64,000 nt of DNA from an uncultured Luminiphilus sp. (GTDB taxonomy: Bacteria; Pseudomonadota; Gammaproteobacteria; Pseudomonadales; Halieaceae), in assembly GCA_943789425.1 (NCBI GenBank), contig CALSUB010000002.1, forward strand, positions 62,001 to 126,000. The letters are read 5' to 3'. The notes below the pieces were generated by a model, which had not been told where the DNA came from, ran no database searches, and worked only from the letters and a program-made list of their open reading frames with translations. Shown one piece after another: positions 1 through 13,259 of this stretch (position 1 is the first letter of the stretch; each line of letters begins with the position of its first letter). A program made the translations under genes and the position numbers.

Positions 1-1
1 C

Positions 2-262
2 TTTACGATGTTGAACGATGATCGACTTAAAGTGTGGGCGGCACACGTCCTTGATCAAGCCCACGATGCGGCCCCCGGTGAGATTGTGAGCGCCAATCAC
101 GACGGACTGGGCGTCGCCTGTGGTGAGGGTGTTCTGGTGATTACGGAAGCACAAATGCCCGGCGGAAAACCCCAGTCCGTGGCAGCACTGCTCAACGGCC
201 ATCAAGACAAACTCAAGCTTGGCGCGCAATTCACCCTCACCGGCAACCGTGCGCATGTCTAG
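2..262 (+). CDS. fmt: Methionyl-tRNA formyltransferase, 3' part only
   Basis: This is the C-terminal part of Fmt, which formylates initiator Met-tRNA. The gene enters from the left edge, so the N-terminal catalytic formyltransferase domain is outside the window. The visible roughly 86 residues match the C-terminal OB-like tRNA-binding domain: 'LKVWAAHVLD', then 'APGEIVSANHDGLGVACGEG' and a terminal segment with 'LLNG'. Its stop codon overlaps the start of rsmB by 8 bases, which is the usual fmt-rsmB coupling. Assignment rests on remembered family similarity plus synteny. Confidence 0.9.
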   Translation, partial: FTMLNDDRLKVWAAHVLDQAHDAAPGEIVSANHDGLGVACGEGVLVITEAQMPGGKPQSVAALLNGHQDKLKLGAQFTLTGNRAHV

Positions 263-1547
263 TGCACGCCAAGTGGCGGCCGACATCATCGGCCGTGTCC
301 TCAGTGGGGAGTCACTGAATCATTTACTCCCGGCGGCATTCGATCAGGTAGCTGACGGGCAAAGACCGCTGTGTCAAGAATTGGTCTATGGCACGCTCAG
401 AGAGTGGCCTATGCTTCAGGGTATTATCAACAGCCTGATTAAAAAACCGCTACGTAGAAAAGATAACGATGTGCTCGCATTAATCGGCAGCGCGCTTTAC
501 GAATTCACCCAACTCAGCACCCCAAAACATGCCGTGGTATCCGAAACCGTCAATACCGTTCGACTGATGAAAAAACAGTGGGCATCCGGGTTGGTCAACG
601 GCGTCTTACGGTCCTTTCAACGCGCAGAGCCGCTGTCTGGGTTCGCCCTGACACCCGCGCAACGGCGGGCGTTACCTAGCTGGCTTGACGCGCTCATTGA
701 GCAGGAATACGACGACCACTTAGACGCCATTGCGGAGGCATCGCGTCACCGCCCACCCATGACACTGCGCGTCAATAACATCCGTAAGGAGCGGGACGCT
801 TACCTAAGCCTGCTAACCGACGCTGGTCTTTCAGCGCACCCTCATGATCATCTGCGTGACGGTATTACGCTGCAACAACCCGTTGATGTGACTTCATTGC
901 CAGGCTTTTTCGATGGGCTGGTCAGTGTTCAAGATAGCGCCGCACAGCGCGTGGCCGATCTCATCAACCCCCAGCCCGATGAGCGGATTCTTGACGCTTG
1001 TGCTGCACCCGGCGGAAAAGCCTGCCACCTACTTGAACGACAGCCCGGCCTGAAAGAACTCGTTGCTTGTGATGCGAGTGCTGGTCGTTTGCAACGAGTC
1101 TCAGACAACACCGAACGACTTGGCCTGACCCCAACGATTATCGAAGCTGACGCACGTGCACTTCCTTCGGCGATGTTATCACCAGGGTTCGATGCGATTT
1201 TGGCAGATGTGCCTTGCTCGGCTACGGGGGTGATGCGCCGCAATCCCGACGTCAAGCTCTTGCGCCGAACAGTGGATATCCGTCAGTTTGCTGAACAACA
1301 GTTAGCCATCTTGCAGGGGTTATGGCCGGCGTTAAAGCCGGGCGGACGACTGCTCTATGTCACCTGCTCAATACTCGATGCTGAAAACGATGCCGTCGTG
1401 AAAGCCTTTTGTCGGCAACACGAGGTTCACATCATGCCGATTGTGATGGAACGAGGCATCGCACGGGACGCTGGTTGGCAAGTAATGCCCGAGGTCGACG
1501 GTGGTGATGGTCTCTACTTTTCATTACTGTCCAGGCCGGGAGAGTAA
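255..1547 (+). CDS. rsmB: 16S rRNA m5C967 methyltransferase RsmB
   Basis: RsmB methylates C967 of 16S rRNA using S-adenosylmethionine. The 430-residue product is close to the E. coli length (about 429). It has an N-terminal NusB-like RNA-binding domain (roughly residues 1-130) and a C-terminal Rossmann methyltransferase with the SAM motif 'DACAAPGGKACHL'. The two cysteines typical of RNA m5C methyltransferases are present: C321 in 'DVPCSATG' and C371 in 'VTCSIL'. I chose the ATG at 255 because it starts the conserved 'ARQVAADII' region and overlaps the fmt stop. An in-frame ATG at 219 would add residues unlike the family. Confidence 0.95.
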   Translation: MSSARQVAADIIGRVLSGESLNHLLPAAFDQVADGQRPLCQELVYGTLREWPMLQGIINSLIKKPLRRKDNDVLALIGSALYEFTQLSTPKHAVVSETVNTVRLMKKQWASGLVNGVLRSFQRAEPLSGFALTPAQRRALPSWLDALIEQEYDDHLDAIAEASRHRPPMTLRVNNIRKERDAYLSLLTDAGLSAHPHDHLRDGITLQQPVDVTSLPGFFDGLVSVQDSAAQRVADLINPQPDERILDACAAPGGKACHLLERQPGLKELVACDASAGRLQRVSDNTERLGLTPTIIEADARALPSAMLSPGFDAILADVPCSATGVMRRNPDVKLLRRTVDIRQFAEQQLAILQGLWPALKPGGRLLYVTCSILDAENDAVVKAFCRQHEVHIMPIVMERGIARDAGWQVMPEVDGGDGLYFSLLSRPGE

Positions 1548-1644
1548 TCGCTTCGCGTCGCCCGCAACGTGACTAATCCACATGGCGTGGTGGGTTTGAC
1601 ATAGTTTAAGGTGAGGCAGCATCGTTGAGAGGGTCCAGAGGCCC

Positions 1645-3021
1645 ATGAAAATCATTATCCTCGGAGCAGGTCAGGTGGGAGGTACGCTCGCAGAGCACCT
1701 CGCTGACGAGCAAAACGATATTACCGTGGTTGACGAACGGGCGGCGACGCTAAAGCGTCTGCAAGAGCGGCTGGATATCCGCACGGTCTTAGGTAACGGC
1801 GCCCACCCCACAACGCTTATGAACGCTGGCGCTGACGATGCCGATATGCTGATCGCGGTAACCGATAGCGATGAGATCAACATGCTCGCCTGCTCAGTCG
1901 CCTTCACGCTTTTTCGGACTCCAACTAAAATCAGCCGCGTGAGGTCCACCGATTATTTATCAGAACACGCTGCCTTATTTGCCTCTGGCGCAATTCCAGT
2001 CGATGTCATCATTGGTCCAGAGCAACTCGTCACCCGCAATATCGAGCAGTTGATTGCCAACCCCGGGTCACTACAAGTCCTTGATTTCGCCGAGGGCCGC
2101 ATTCGTCTTGTGGCCGTCAGAGCGGTAGAGGGAGGGCCCATCGTCGGTCGAGAGTTGCAAGAAATTCGCGAGCACATGCCGCGAGTGGATACCCGGGTTG
2201 CCGCTATTTTTCGACGTCTCGGCGATCCGATCATTCCAGAAGGCTCCACCGTCGTAGAGCCTGACGACGAAGTGTTCTTTATCGCGGCGCGAGAACATAT
2301 TCGTGATGTCACCGCCGAACTCCGAGACGTCGACAAGCCCTATCACCGCATTATGATTGCTGGCGGTGGCAATATCGGAGCGACCCTAGCGGGTCGATTG
2401 GAAAAACGGTACCAAGTCAAAGTGATTGAGCGCTCCTATGAAAGATGTCGGACGCTATCGGATCTATTAGAGGACAGCATCGTCTTACACGGCAGTGGTA
2501 ATGAACCCATGCTATTACGACAGGAGAATATTGAAAATACAGACGTCTTCTGTGCACTGACCGATAACGATGAATCAAACATCATGATGTCGATGCTGGC
2601 CAAGCGGTTAGGCGCTAAAAAAGTGATCACGCTCATCACGAATTCAGCCTATGTGGATTTAATTGGCGAAGAAATTGACATCGCCATCTCACCACAACAA
2701 ATCACAATCAGCAGTTTACTGGCGCATGTTCGCCGCGGTGATATCAGCGCCGTGCACTCTCTTCGCCGGGGCGCAGCTGAAGCCATTGAGCTCACGGCGC
2801 ACGGTGATGCACGCTCGTCTAAAGTAGTCGGCCAGCGCCTAGACGCACTGAAACTGCCGTCGAGCGTCACGGTAGGTGCGATTTTGCGTGGTGATGATGT
2901 GTTAATTGCACATGGCAATGTTGTCGTGGAGGCGAATGATCACGTGATTCTGTTTTTGACTGACCGCACGCAGATTTCCGCCGTCGAAAAATTGTTTGCT
3001 GTGGGCTTCGGCTTTATCTGA
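1645..3021 (+). CDS. trkA: Trk potassium uptake regulatory protein TrkA
   Basis: TrkA is the cytoplasmic NAD(H)/ATP-binding gating subunit of the Trk K+ transporter. The 458-residue protein (the E. coli length) has the expected tandem layout: an N-terminal RCK/KTN domain beginning 'KIIILGAGQVGG', a TrkA-C domain, then a second KTN with 'IAGGGNIGATLA' from about residue 237 and a second TrkA-C. Both glycine-rich nucleotide motifs are intact. It overlaps trkH by one base, so regulator and channel are translationally coupled. The 97-base gap after rsmB holds no convincing promoter that I can see. Confidence 0.96.
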   Translation: MKIIILGAGQVGGTLAEHLADEQNDITVVDERAATLKRLQERLDIRTVLGNGAHPTTLMNAGADDADMLIAVTDSDEINMLACSVAFTLFRTPTKISRVRSTDYLSEHAALFASGAIPVDVIIGPEQLVTRNIEQLIANPGSLQVLDFAEGRIRLVAVRAVEGGPIVGRELQEIREHMPRVDTRVAAIFRRLGDPIIPEGSTVVEPDDEVFFIAAREHIRDVTAELRDVDKPYHRIMIAGGGNIGATLAGRLEKRYQVKVIERSYERCRTLSDLLEDSIVLHGSGNEPMLLRQENIENTDVFCALTDNDESNIMMSMLAKRLGAKKVITLITNSAYVDLIGEEIDIAISPQQITISSLLAHVRRGDISAVHSLRRGAAEAIELTAHGDARSSKVVGQRLDALKLPSSVTVGAILRGDDVLIAHGNVVVEANDHVILFLTDRTQISAVEKLFAVGFGFI

Positions 3022-4469
3022 TGCAATTTGCGATGGCCTTTAAAATCATCGGTGTGTTGTTGATATTATTCAGTAGCGCAATGCTGCCCTCGCTATTGTT
3101 ATCGGTAATCAGTCAAGACGGCATCGAATCGGCCTTTGCGATCGGCTTTGGCGCAACACTGGCGGCAGGCATACTGCTGTGGCTGCCTAACCGCCTTCAT
3201 CGTCGGGATCTAAATATCCGTGATGGCTTTCTCGTGACTGCCTTATTTTGGATTGTGCTGGGGTTATTTGGCGCCATACCCCTTTGGATCACACCGCAAC
3301 TCGACTTATCGCCGATCGCGGCTATTTTCGAATCCATATCGGGGCTGACCACTACGGGTGCAACGGTTATCACCGGGCTCGATGCACTGCCTCGATCGCT
3401 CTTGCTCTATCGACAACTACTCCAATGGCTCGGCGGCATCGGTATTATCGTTTTAGCCGTAGCGATTCTCCCGATGCTCGGCATCGGTGGCATGCAGTTA
3501 TACCGTGCAGAAAGCGCGGGCCCCTCCAAAGACCGCAAACTCACACCGCGCATCACCAGCACCGCAAAAGCGCTTTTTGGTATCTATTTGTTACTCACCG
3601 TAGCGTGTACTTTGAGTTACTTTGCCGCCGGCATGTCGCCGTTTGATGCGCTATGTCATGCCTTTTCAACCGTCGCGATCGGGGGTTTTTCTACCCATGA
3701 TGCGAGCCTAGGCTACTACGAAGAAAACGCTATTTTATTGGTGAGCTCGTTATTTATGCTGTTCTCAGCGATCAATTTTGGTCTGCACTTTGTCGCATTA
3801 CAACGCCGCACCGCGCGCGTTTATGCGCGCGATTCCGAAACCGCTTTTTTTGTCACTGTGATTGCACTGGCTACCGTCGTCACCTGCAGCTTGTTACTGA
3901 CCACCGAAACGCTAGGAGTAGAAGACAGCCTCATACACGGATTCTTTCAGACGATTTCTATCGCAACAACGACAGGGTTTACCACCCAAGATTTTTCAAT
4001 CTGGCCCCTGTTTTTGCCCATTCTTTTATTGATGCTGAGCTTTATGGGCGGTTGCGTAGGATCGACAGGAGGCGGCATGAAAGCGATGCGAATTTTGCTG
4101 ATATTCCGCCAGGGTGTGCGAGAACTTCGGCAACTGCTTCACCCCAATGCGGTGATTCCACTCAAACTGGATGCGCGGAGAGTTCAAACGGAAGTGATCA
4201 GTGCGGTTTGGAGTTTTTTTGCCGTTTATATGTTTTGTTTCGTCATGATTTGGCTCGCATTACTAGCCACTAATCTTGACTTTATTTCTGCTTTTTCAGC
4301 AGTGGTCGCGACGATGAATAATTTAGGACCGGGCTTAGGCGAAGTATCCGGCGATTACGGGTCCGTGAGTGAAGCAGGAAAATTGATTCTTTGCTTAGCG
4401 ATGCTCATGGGTAGGCTAGAGGTATTCACTTTGCTGGTGTTGTTCACCCCTGCATTTTGGCGCCACTGA
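3021..4469 (+). CDS. trkH: Trk potassium transporter membrane subunit TrkH
   Basis: TrkH is the K+-translocating inner-membrane subunit. Its 482 residues contain many hydrophobic helices arranged as four M1-P-M2 repeats. The pore-loop glycines are visible in 'SGLTTTGATVITG', 'STVAIGGFSTHD', 'ISIATTTGFTTQD' and 'VVATMNNLGPGLG', which are the four filter segments of the SKT superfamily. It starts on the last base of trkA and works with it. It converges with djlA over a 16-base gap in which I see no clear terminator hairpin. Confidence 0.95.
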   Translation: MQFAMAFKIIGVLLILFSSAMLPSLLLSVISQDGIESAFAIGFGATLAAGILLWLPNRLHRRDLNIRDGFLVTALFWIVLGLFGAIPLWITPQLDLSPIAAIFESISGLTTTGATVITGLDALPRSLLLYRQLLQWLGGIGIIVLAVAILPMLGIGGMQLYRAESAGPSKDRKLTPRITSTAKALFGIYLLLTVACTLSYFAAGMSPFDALCHAFSTVAIGGFSTHDASLGYYEENAILLVSSLFMLFSAINFGLHFVALQRRTARVYARDSETAFFVTVIALATVVTCSLLLTTETLGVEDSLIHGFFQTISIATTTGFTTQDFSIWPLFLPILLLMLSFMGGCVGSTGGGMKAMRILLIFRQGVRELRQLLHPNAVIPLKLDARRVQTEVISAVWSFFAVYMFCFVMIWLALLATNLDFISAFSAVVATMNNLGPGLGEVSGDYGSVSEAGKLILCLAMLMGRLEVFTLLVLFTPAFWRH

Positions 4470-4485
4470 GTCATTAGACGCTCTG

Positions 4486-5307
4486 TTACTTCAAGCCTCG
4501 CGATTCTCGAATAACCTCGTAAGCAGCCGTGATCTCTTGCGCACGCTCGGTACCCACTCGCAATAACTCATCAGGCACACCCTCGGCGATCAATTTATCC
4601 GGGTGATTCTCACTCATCAGCTTTCGATATCGACGCTTAATTTCTGAAGAGGTGGCATCAGTTTGCAAGCCGAGCGCGGCATAAGCGGTATGCAACGCGT
4701 TTGTGGCACTACTCTGCCCGGAGCGCCGATAATCCGACTGCGAGGAGTAGCGCTCTTGAAATTGTGCCTGCGCATTGGCCATTGAGATCAGTTGGTCAAC
4801 TTCACGCTGTGGCAGTGAAAGCAGCGCCGCTACTTGATACAAAGCCTCTCGCTCAGCCTCTGAAAAGGTGCCGTCGGCAAGCGCGATGCCGATCAAGAAC
4901 GCCATTAAAGTATGTTGTGCCTGCCGCCGTGGCCCCAAACATTGAGTGAAGCGCGCAACCGTCGGTGCGGGATCAAAGCCAGACGAGGACCCCGCCTTAA
5001 AATGCTCAATCGCATTACGGCGTTGCAGCGCGGTGAGTCTGAGTTGCGTGAATAACGATTCGGTCTGTGCAACCTCGGCTTCAGAAACCCGCCCATCCGC
5101 CTTGGCAACGAACCCTAATAAGGTAAAGGAGGTTTCAAAAAATTGGGCCCGCATCATAGGAACGGCTTCAGGTCCGGACAGTTGCAGCGCGCGCCATAAA
5201 CCTCGATCAAAAGCGTGGCCGAGTACCAAACCGAATAATAAGCCGGCAGGACCAAAGGCCAAAAAACCCATTGTGCCCGCTATGCACTTGCCGATAATTC
5301 TGTTCAT
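4486..5307 (-). CDS. djlA: DnaJ-like co-chaperone DjlA
   Basis: DjlA is a membrane-anchored J-domain protein that stimulates DnaK. The 273-residue product has an N-terminal hydrophobic anchor (about residues 10-32, 'GTMGFLAFGPAGLLFGLVLG'), a central TerB-like helical domain (about 55-175), and a C-terminal J domain. The HPD tripeptide needed for DnaK stimulation is at residues 235-237 in 'SENHPDK'. It overlaps the end of the upstream acyltransferase gene by 4 bases, which suggests cotranscription. Its length is close to E. coli DjlA (271). Confidence 0.92.
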   Translation of the reverse strand: MNRIIGKCIAGTMGFLAFGPAGLLFGLVLGHAFDRGLWRALQLSGPEAVPMMRAQFFETSFTLLGFVAKADGRVSEAEVAQTESLFTQLRLTALQRRNAIEHFKAGSSSGFDPAPTVARFTQCLGPRRQAQHTLMAFLIGIALADGTFSEAEREALYQVAALLSLPQREVDQLISMANAQAQFQERYSSQSDYRRSGQSSATNALHTAYAALGLQTDATSSEIKRRYRKLMSENHPDKLIAEGVPDELLRVGTERAQEITAAYEVIRESRGLK

Positions 5308-6257
5308 AACGACGCTCTACCCTCATCGATAAGCGGTGAATTGAGCCAATCGTAATGATCGACTGGGCCCTGCGGACGGCAACGAAAACGTTTGTACTGC
5401 CACTGATATTGGGCTTCGTTGCCGACGATAAGATTTTCAACCCCACGGTTGATTGCCGTCAAAGCCTCCAGCGAGTCATCACTATAAACACCCTCCTCTG
5501 TGGCACGGTATATCGCGTGAAAACCCGTTGGTGTGCGGAGCACTGTCCCCATGACCGCCGCCGCGCCTGATCGCTTAATGAGGTTATAGGCCAGCGTGGC
5601 GGTAAAACACTCGACACCAAAGAACGGCGCATTGAGCCCAGCCTTGTCATCCTTAGGGACCTGATCAGGCAATATCCCTGTAATCCCGCCCCGTCGAACG
5701 GAGCGCACCAGCTCGGCAATCCCGCGTGGTGTTGTCGGAACCAACCGGCCGCCTGTTCGTTGTCGACCACGATGCACCAGTTGGTCCACCCGCTTTAAGG
5801 CCAAGGGTTCGTAAAGCGCGACAAGATCTCCCAACGTCGCAAGGTGCATCCCCAATAATTCCCAGTTGCCCAAGTGCGGGCCCAGCACAATAACGCCCCT
5901 ACCGGACGCAAGCGGCTCGGTGACAGTCTCAATACCTTCAACCGTTAACATTGCTGACGTTTCCGACCATGAACCTGACCACAGCGGGCCAATTTCAGTC
6001 AGTAATTCTGCCGTTGATTGCACACTTTGACGAGCCACGGCGCGCCGTTTGTCCGGGGCCCAATCAGGGTAAGCCAGCTCGAGATTGCGAATCGCCACGC
6101 GACGCATTCGTGCGTTGAACCGATATAGGACGCGCCCCACCCCTTTGCCCAGCGCTCGTGACCAACGTAGCGGGATGAGTCGTGTCACCGTCATCAACAC
6201 TTTCACAAGCGAGACTACCGTCCACTCAAGCCAAGCGGGTTTTGAAGTCACAGCCAT
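5304..6257 (-). CDS. LpxL/HtrB-family lipid A acyltransferase
   Basis: This is an inner-membrane acyltransferase of the LpxL/LpxM (HtrB/MsbB) family, which adds secondary acyl chains to lipid A. The family H-x4-E catalytic motif is seen in '[11 protein letters not shown]', with the later '[14 protein letters not shown]' block and an N-terminal hydrophobic anchor. In Pseudomonas a homologue sits in the same place beside glyQ (PA0011), so context agrees. Acyl-chain specificity cannot be read from sequence. The start is uncertain: ATG at 6257 gives 317 residues, and an in-frame ATG at 6287 would add ten. Neither has a strong ribosome-binding site. It is divergent from glyQ. Confidence 0.85.
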   Translation of the reverse strand: MAVTSKPAWLEWTVVSLVKVLMTVTRLIPLRWSRALGKGVGRVLYRFNARMRRVAIRNLELAYPDWAPDKRRAVARQSVQSTAELLTEIGPLWSGSWSETSAMLTVEGIETVTEPLASGRGVIVLGPHLGNWELLGMHLATLGDLVALYEPLALKRVDQLVHRGRQRTGGRLVPTTPRGIAELVRSVRRGGITGILPDQVPKDDKAGLNAPFFGVECFTATLAYNLIKRSGAAAVMGTVLRTPTGFHAIYRATEEGVYSDDSLEALTAINRGVENLIVGNEAQYQWQYKRFRCRPQGPVDHYDWLNSPLIDEGRASL

Positions 6258-6320
6258 AACGATACCGAAACTCGGTAAGATCCACATGGGGAAAGCTTAT
6301 TATGGCGCGCACAACGCAGT

Positions 6321-6326
6321 TATACT
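6321..6326 (+). promoter_or_regulatory. Candidate -10 element for glyQS
   Basis: TATACT lies 31 bases upstream of the GTG chosen for glyQ, in the gap divergent from the acyltransferase gene. No good -35 is visible (TTATTA at about the right place is weak). If used, transcription would begin near 6333, which excludes the upstream in-frame ATG at 6328 as start codon. Confidence 0.4.
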
Positions 6327-6357
6327 AATGCTTGTCTTTTGTTTTAGGTTATTTCCT

Positions 6358-7302
6358 GTGGGTCCCCCGACATTTCAAGATATTATCCTGCGTTTGCAGG
6401 GCTACTGGGCCAGCCACGGCTGTGTGGTCCTGCAACCCCTAGACATGGAGGTGGGCGCGGGAACCTTCCATCCCGCCACGTTTTTACGCGCACTGGGGCC
6501 AGAAAATTGGAACGCCGCTTACGTGCAGCCCAGCCGGCGGCCTGCCGATGGTCGATACGGCGAAAACCCGAATCGGTTGCAACATTATTATCAGTTTCAA
6601 GTCGTCATGAAGCCATCACCACCGGACTTCCAAGACCTTTATCTGGGCAGTCTTTATGCTTTGGGGGTAGACCCGCTCATACACGACATCCGCTTCGTTG
6701 AAGATAACTGGGAATCACCCACACTCGGTGCTTGGGGCTTGGGATGGGAAGTCTGGTTGAACGGCATGGAAGTCAGCCAGTTCACCTATTTTCAACAAGC
6801 CGGCGGGCTAGAATGCTACCCGGTGACCGGCGAGCTCACCTATGGCATCGAGCGCATCGCCATGTATTTGCAAGGGGTCGAATCAGTCTATGACTTGGTC
6901 TGGGCAGAGACTCCTGCAGGGCCCGTCACCTATGGTGATGTGTATCACCAAAACGAGGTGGAAATGTCGGTATTTAATTTTGTAGAAGCCGATGTTGAGA
7001 ACTTATTTACCCAGTTCGCTTTTTATGAGCAAGAAGCAATCCGTCTAGCCAACAAGCAACTGCCCCTCCCCGCCTATGAGCAGGTGATGAAAGCCTCGCA
7101 TACCTTCAATTTGCTGGACGCGCGACATGCTATCGGCGTGACCGAACGGCAACGCTATATCCTGCGAGTTCGCACGCTGGCACGAGCGGCAGCACAGGCC
7201 TATGTTGCGGCGAGAGCCGCTCTCGGTTTTCCTCAGGCAGATCCTGATCTCGCCGCCGCAGCATTGGCGCAACTCGACGCTGTGAAGGAGCCTGCCGCAT
7301 GA
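6358..7302 (+). CDS. glyQ: Glycyl-tRNA synthetase alpha subunit
   Basis: GlyQ is the catalytic alpha subunit of the bacterial alpha2beta2 glycyl-tRNA synthetase. Conserved blocks are intact: '[13 protein letters not shown]', '[19 protein letters not shown]', '[20 protein letters not shown]' and '[13 protein letters not shown]'. I chose GTG at 6358, giving 314 residues against 303 in E. coli. It directly precedes the conserved '[13 protein letters not shown]' and has a weak AGG upstream, while a TATACT at 6321-6326 makes the ATG at 6328 unlikely. It overlaps glyS by four bases (ATGA). Confidence 0.93.
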   Translation: MGPPTFQDIILRLQGYWASHGCVVLQPLDMEVGAGTFHPATFLRALGPENWNAAYVQPSRRPADGRYGENPNRLQHYYQFQVVMKPSPPDFQDLYLGSLYALGVDPLIHDIRFVEDNWESPTLGAWGLGWEVWLNGMEVSQFTYFQQAGGLECYPVTGELTYGIERIAMYLQGVESVYDLVWAETPAGPVTYGDVYHQNEVEMSVFNFVEADVENLFTQFAFYEQEAIRLANKQLPLPAYEQVMKASHTFNLLDARHAIGVTERQRYILRVRTLARAAAQAYVAARAALGFPQADPDLAAAALAQLDAVKEPAA

Positions 7303-9374
7303 GCACAGCTGATCTGCTTTTTGAATTGGGAACAGAAGAACTGCCCGCAGGAGACATTGAGCAACTCGTGACCGCACTGTCTGCGGGAATAGCGAATGGC
7401 TTAACAGAGCAAGGTTTGCCTTTTACTGATGCTGGTTGTTTTTCCACTCCGCGCCGACTGGCGGTATTGATCAGCGATGTCACCCTCAAAGGCCCTGACA
7501 TCGAACGGACTGTGGTTGGCCCGCCTGTTTCTGCCGCTCGCAACGGAGAAGGCGGTTGGACCAAGGCGGCTGAAGGATTCGCTCGGAAACAAGGAATCGC
7601 CCTAGATGCGCTGACCACCAGGGAGGAGCAAGGTGTTGAACGAATCGTCGCCAACATCGCTCAAGTTGGCGTCGAAGCGGCGTCGGTGATCCCAGACATT
7701 GTCAGCGCGGCTGTCAACGCGCTGCCCGTCTCAAAGCGGATGCGATGGGGACGCACTCGGTATGATTTTTTAAGGCCTGTCCAGTGGTTAGTGTTGTTAC
7801 TGGGAGAAAGCACCCTCCCGCTCGAGCTATTTGGACGACACAGCGGTCGGGAGAGCAGGGGCCACCGTTTTCATGCTAACCACGCTGTCAGTATTGCCGC
7901 GCCGAGCGACTACATTGAGGCATTGCGTCAGGCAAAAGTGATGGCAGATGTAGACGAGCGCCGTGCGCGAGTCGCTGAGCAGGTATCTCAGCTTCAGGGC
8001 ACAGGAGAACAAGTCGCCTTATCTAAGGAATTGCTCAATGAGGTCACCGGTCTGGTTGAGTGGCCTGTCGCACTGCGCGGCAGCTTTGATAAAAGCTTCC
8101 TCGATGTACCCGCTCAAGCATTGATTTCCGCGATGAAAACGCATCAAAAGTATTTCCACATCACGGATCAGAAGACTGGCGCATTGCTGCCTGCGTTTAT
8201 CACCGTCGCCAATATCGAGAGTCAACAACCCTCAGAAGTCATCGCGGGCAACGAACGCGTGATCCGACCCAGGCTCAGCGACGCTGCATTTTTCTTCGCC
8301 AATGATAAACAATCGACCTTGTTATCAAGGCAAGATCGTTTGAGCAGTGTCATCTTTCAGCGCGAACTGGGAAGCCTACTAGACAAAACGCAACGCATGG
8401 AGACGTTAGCGGCAGCACTGGCTGACGCCACAAACGCCGACCCCGATATCACCACACGGGCAGCAGCGCTCGCCAAATGCGACCTAGTGTCAGAGATGGT
8501 GCTGGAGTTTCCTGAACTACAAGGTGTCGCGGGCGCACATTACGCTCGGCACGACGGCGAACCTGATCGTGTCGCCGACGCGATCGAAGCGCATTACTAC
8601 CCCCGGTTTGCTGGCGACGCCCTACCCGCCACTCCAGAAGCAACGGCAGTGGCCTTGGCCGATCGCCTTGATACTTTAGTGGGTATTTTTGGTATCGGTC
8701 AGCCGCCAACAGGCTCTAAAGACCCCTTTGGACTGCGGCGCGCAGCATTGGCAATTATCAGGATGCTGATCGAGTGTGATCATCCGATAGCACTCGATAA
8801 CCTGCTAGAGCGTGCCTGCGCTCACCACAAGGCAGCGTTGGCACCCGATACTGCTGATCAGGTCTTGCAATACCTCCTAGAGCGGCTCGATAGCTGGTAC
8901 GAAAGCCAATCTATTCACGTAGATGTGGTGCGCGCCGTACTGGCGGTAGAAGCGCGGCAACTTCACGATATCGATCTGCGGATCAAAGCACTGGCTGCAT
9001 TTGCCGAAACCGACACAGCCCAGCAACTTGCTGCGGCCAACAAGCGCGTGGCGAATATATTGGCTAAATCCAACGAGCAAGATGCCGCGCCACCCGATTC
9101 ATCACTGTTTCAGGAACCGGCTGAGCACGCACTCCACAACGCGGTCACTCAGGCAGGACAAGCGCTGACACCACTGATTGCCGAGCGTGACTATCACGCC
9201 GCCCTAGAGCAACTGGCAACGCTGCGGGCACCGGTAGACGACTTTTTCGAGTCAGTCATGGTAAACGCCGAGAACCCCGCCGAGCGAGTCAACCGGTTAC
9301 GGCTGCTGGGCACCTTGCGATCTTTATTCACACAGCTGGCTGATTTAGCACTGTTGTCCTCGGGCTCAGAATGA
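7299..9374 (+). CDS. glyS: Glycyl-tRNA synthetase beta subunit
   Basis: GlyS is the beta subunit of glycyl-tRNA synthetase and carries tRNA-recognition and anticodon-binding regions. The 691-residue product matches the family size (E. coli 689). Typical segments are '[12 protein letters not shown]' at the N-terminus, 'KRMRWG', '[20 protein letters not shown]', '[15 protein letters not shown]' and the C-terminal DALR-like '[19 protein letters not shown]'. Coupling to glyQ by a four-base overlap and to rmuC by another suggests one transcript. Confidence 0.96.
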   Translation: MSTADLLFELGTEELPAGDIEQLVTALSAGIANGLTEQGLPFTDAGCFSTPRRLAVLISDVTLKGPDIERTVVGPPVSAARNGEGGWTKAAEGFARKQGIALDALTTREEQGVERIVANIAQVGVEAASVIPDIVSAAVNALPVSKRMRWGRTRYDFLRPVQWLVLLLGESTLPLELFGRHSGRESRGHRFHANHAVSIAAPSDYIEALRQAKVMADVDERRARVAEQVSQLQGTGEQVALSKELLNEVTGLVEWPVALRGSFDKSFLDVPAQALISAMKTHQKYFHITDQKTGALLPAFITVANIESQQPSEVIAGNERVIRPRLSDAAFFFANDKQSTLLSRQDRLSSVIFQRELGSLLDKTQRMETLAAALADATNADPDITTRAAALAKCDLVSEMVLEFPELQGVAGAHYARHDGEPDRVADAIEAHYYPRFAGDALPATPEATAVALADRLDTLVGIFGIGQPPTGSKDPFGLRRAALAIIRMLIECDHPIALDNLLERACAHHKAALAPDTADQVLQYLLERLDSWYESQSIHVDVVRAVLAVEARQLHDIDLRIKALAAFAETDTAQQLAAANKRVANILAKSNEQDAAPPDSSLFQEPAEHALHNAVTQAGQALTPLIAERDYHAALEQLATLRAPVDDFFESVMVNAENPAERVNRLRLLGTLRSLFTQLADLALLSSGSE

Positions 9375-10739
9375 GCGCTGACGCGTTGTTTTGGGCCGGC
9401 CTAGCCACAGCGGTCAGTGTTGGCTTGGCACTGTGCCTTATCGTGCTACAGAAAAGACGGGCAGACTTAACCGCGGCGCAACAGATGCTGACCGCACAGG
9501 CCACTGAGACCGCAGTGGCTCACGAACGAAATGCTCAACTTCAAGCGGAGTTGTCGCTGTTACAACAAACACTGGCGACGCTCCAGGCAGACCTCAGCGC
9601 GCAAACGGCCACCCTCACCGAACGCGAAGCCAACCATCAAAATCAAATTAAATGGGCTGAGTCTTCGCGCACTGCACTCAAAGCAGAGCTAGAAAGTATT
9701 GGCCAAAAACTCCTGTCGGCCTCGGGAAAAACGCTTGAGACCACTAATCAAAAAAGCCTCGATAGCCTACTCAAACCCTTAGGTGAGAAGATTGATCAGT
9801 TTCAAACGCGCGTCAATCAGGTTCACACTGACATGATACGCAACAGCGCGTCATTGTCTGAGCAGGTTAAACACCTAGAATCAGTCGGGCTATCGATGTC
9901 GGGGGAAGCCAATAATCTCACTCGCGCACTCAAAGGTGACAAAAAGCTAGTCGGGAATTGGGGCGAAGCGCAGCTCGAAAAAACACTGGAGCTTGCGGGT
10001 CTTCGGCGCGGTGAGCACTTTGATGCACAAGTGGCATTTCGAGATGAACGCGGCGATAAGTACCTACCCGATTTCATCATACGACTCCCTGAGGGCAAAA
10101 ACCTCATCGTAGACAGTAAGGTTTCGCTCGTTGATTATGAACGCGCCGTCGCCGCGGCGACGGATGCTGAACGGGCCTTATCACTCGAAGCCCACGCCAA
10201 AGCAGTCAAACAGCATATCGACTCCCTCTCTGCAAAAGACTATGCCAACCTTCCCGGTGTCGAGAGCCCAGATTTTGTGCTGATGTTTATGCCCGTGGAA
10301 CCCGCTTACATCGAAGTGATGCGCAGCCAGAGAGAATTATTTAACTACGGCTATCAGAAGAATGTGGTGCTGGTATCACATACGACACTCATGCCGATCC
10401 TGCGCACGGTCGCTAACTCTGTGGATGATCGAACACGGCAACCGAGAGGCACAAGAAATCAGCTCCCGGGCAGGTGATATCTACAATACGGTGTGTTTAC
10501 TGGGCGAGCGGCTTTTTGCGCTGGGAGCCTCTATTTCCACAACGGCTAACAAATACAATGACGCCTTAAAAGCGGTCCAAGGCAAGCAAGGCTTGGTCGG
10601 CAAGGTCTCCCGATTTCAATCCTTATCGCAACGCGCCAACCGGGATTTTCCGAGCGCGCTTGCCCCGATCGACCCCGATATTGATCGGGTAGAGGTGCCC
10701 GAGTCAGCGCTTTCGCCGCCAGACAGTGAAGACCACTGA
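9371..10739 (+). pseudogene. rmuC: DNA recombination protein RmuC, frame disrupted near 10418
   Basis: RmuC-family proteins limit DNA inversion and have a restriction-endonuclease-like fold. Visible are an N-terminal membrane anchor (residues 5-26), a long coiled coil (about 28-110) and the RmuC domain with 'LVGNWGEAQLEKTLELAGL', 'PDFIIRLPEGKNLIVDSKVS' and 'PDFVLMFMPVEPAY'. The reading frame breaks after 'LRTVAN': the family continues as ANLW, and dropping one base at about T10418 restores it ('IEHGNREAQEISSRAG' to the stop at 10739). Without correction the product ends at 10477 with an unrelated tail. This is either a real one-base insertion or a sequence error, since both flanks are well conserved. 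Confidence 0.85.
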
Positions 10740-10754
10740 GCGCCTTGTCACCGA

Positions 10755-13208
<2,454 letters not shown>

Positions 13209-13259
13209 TTAATACTGTCTTCATTTTGCAGCCGACTACTCGGCGCGTTAAACATCAAA

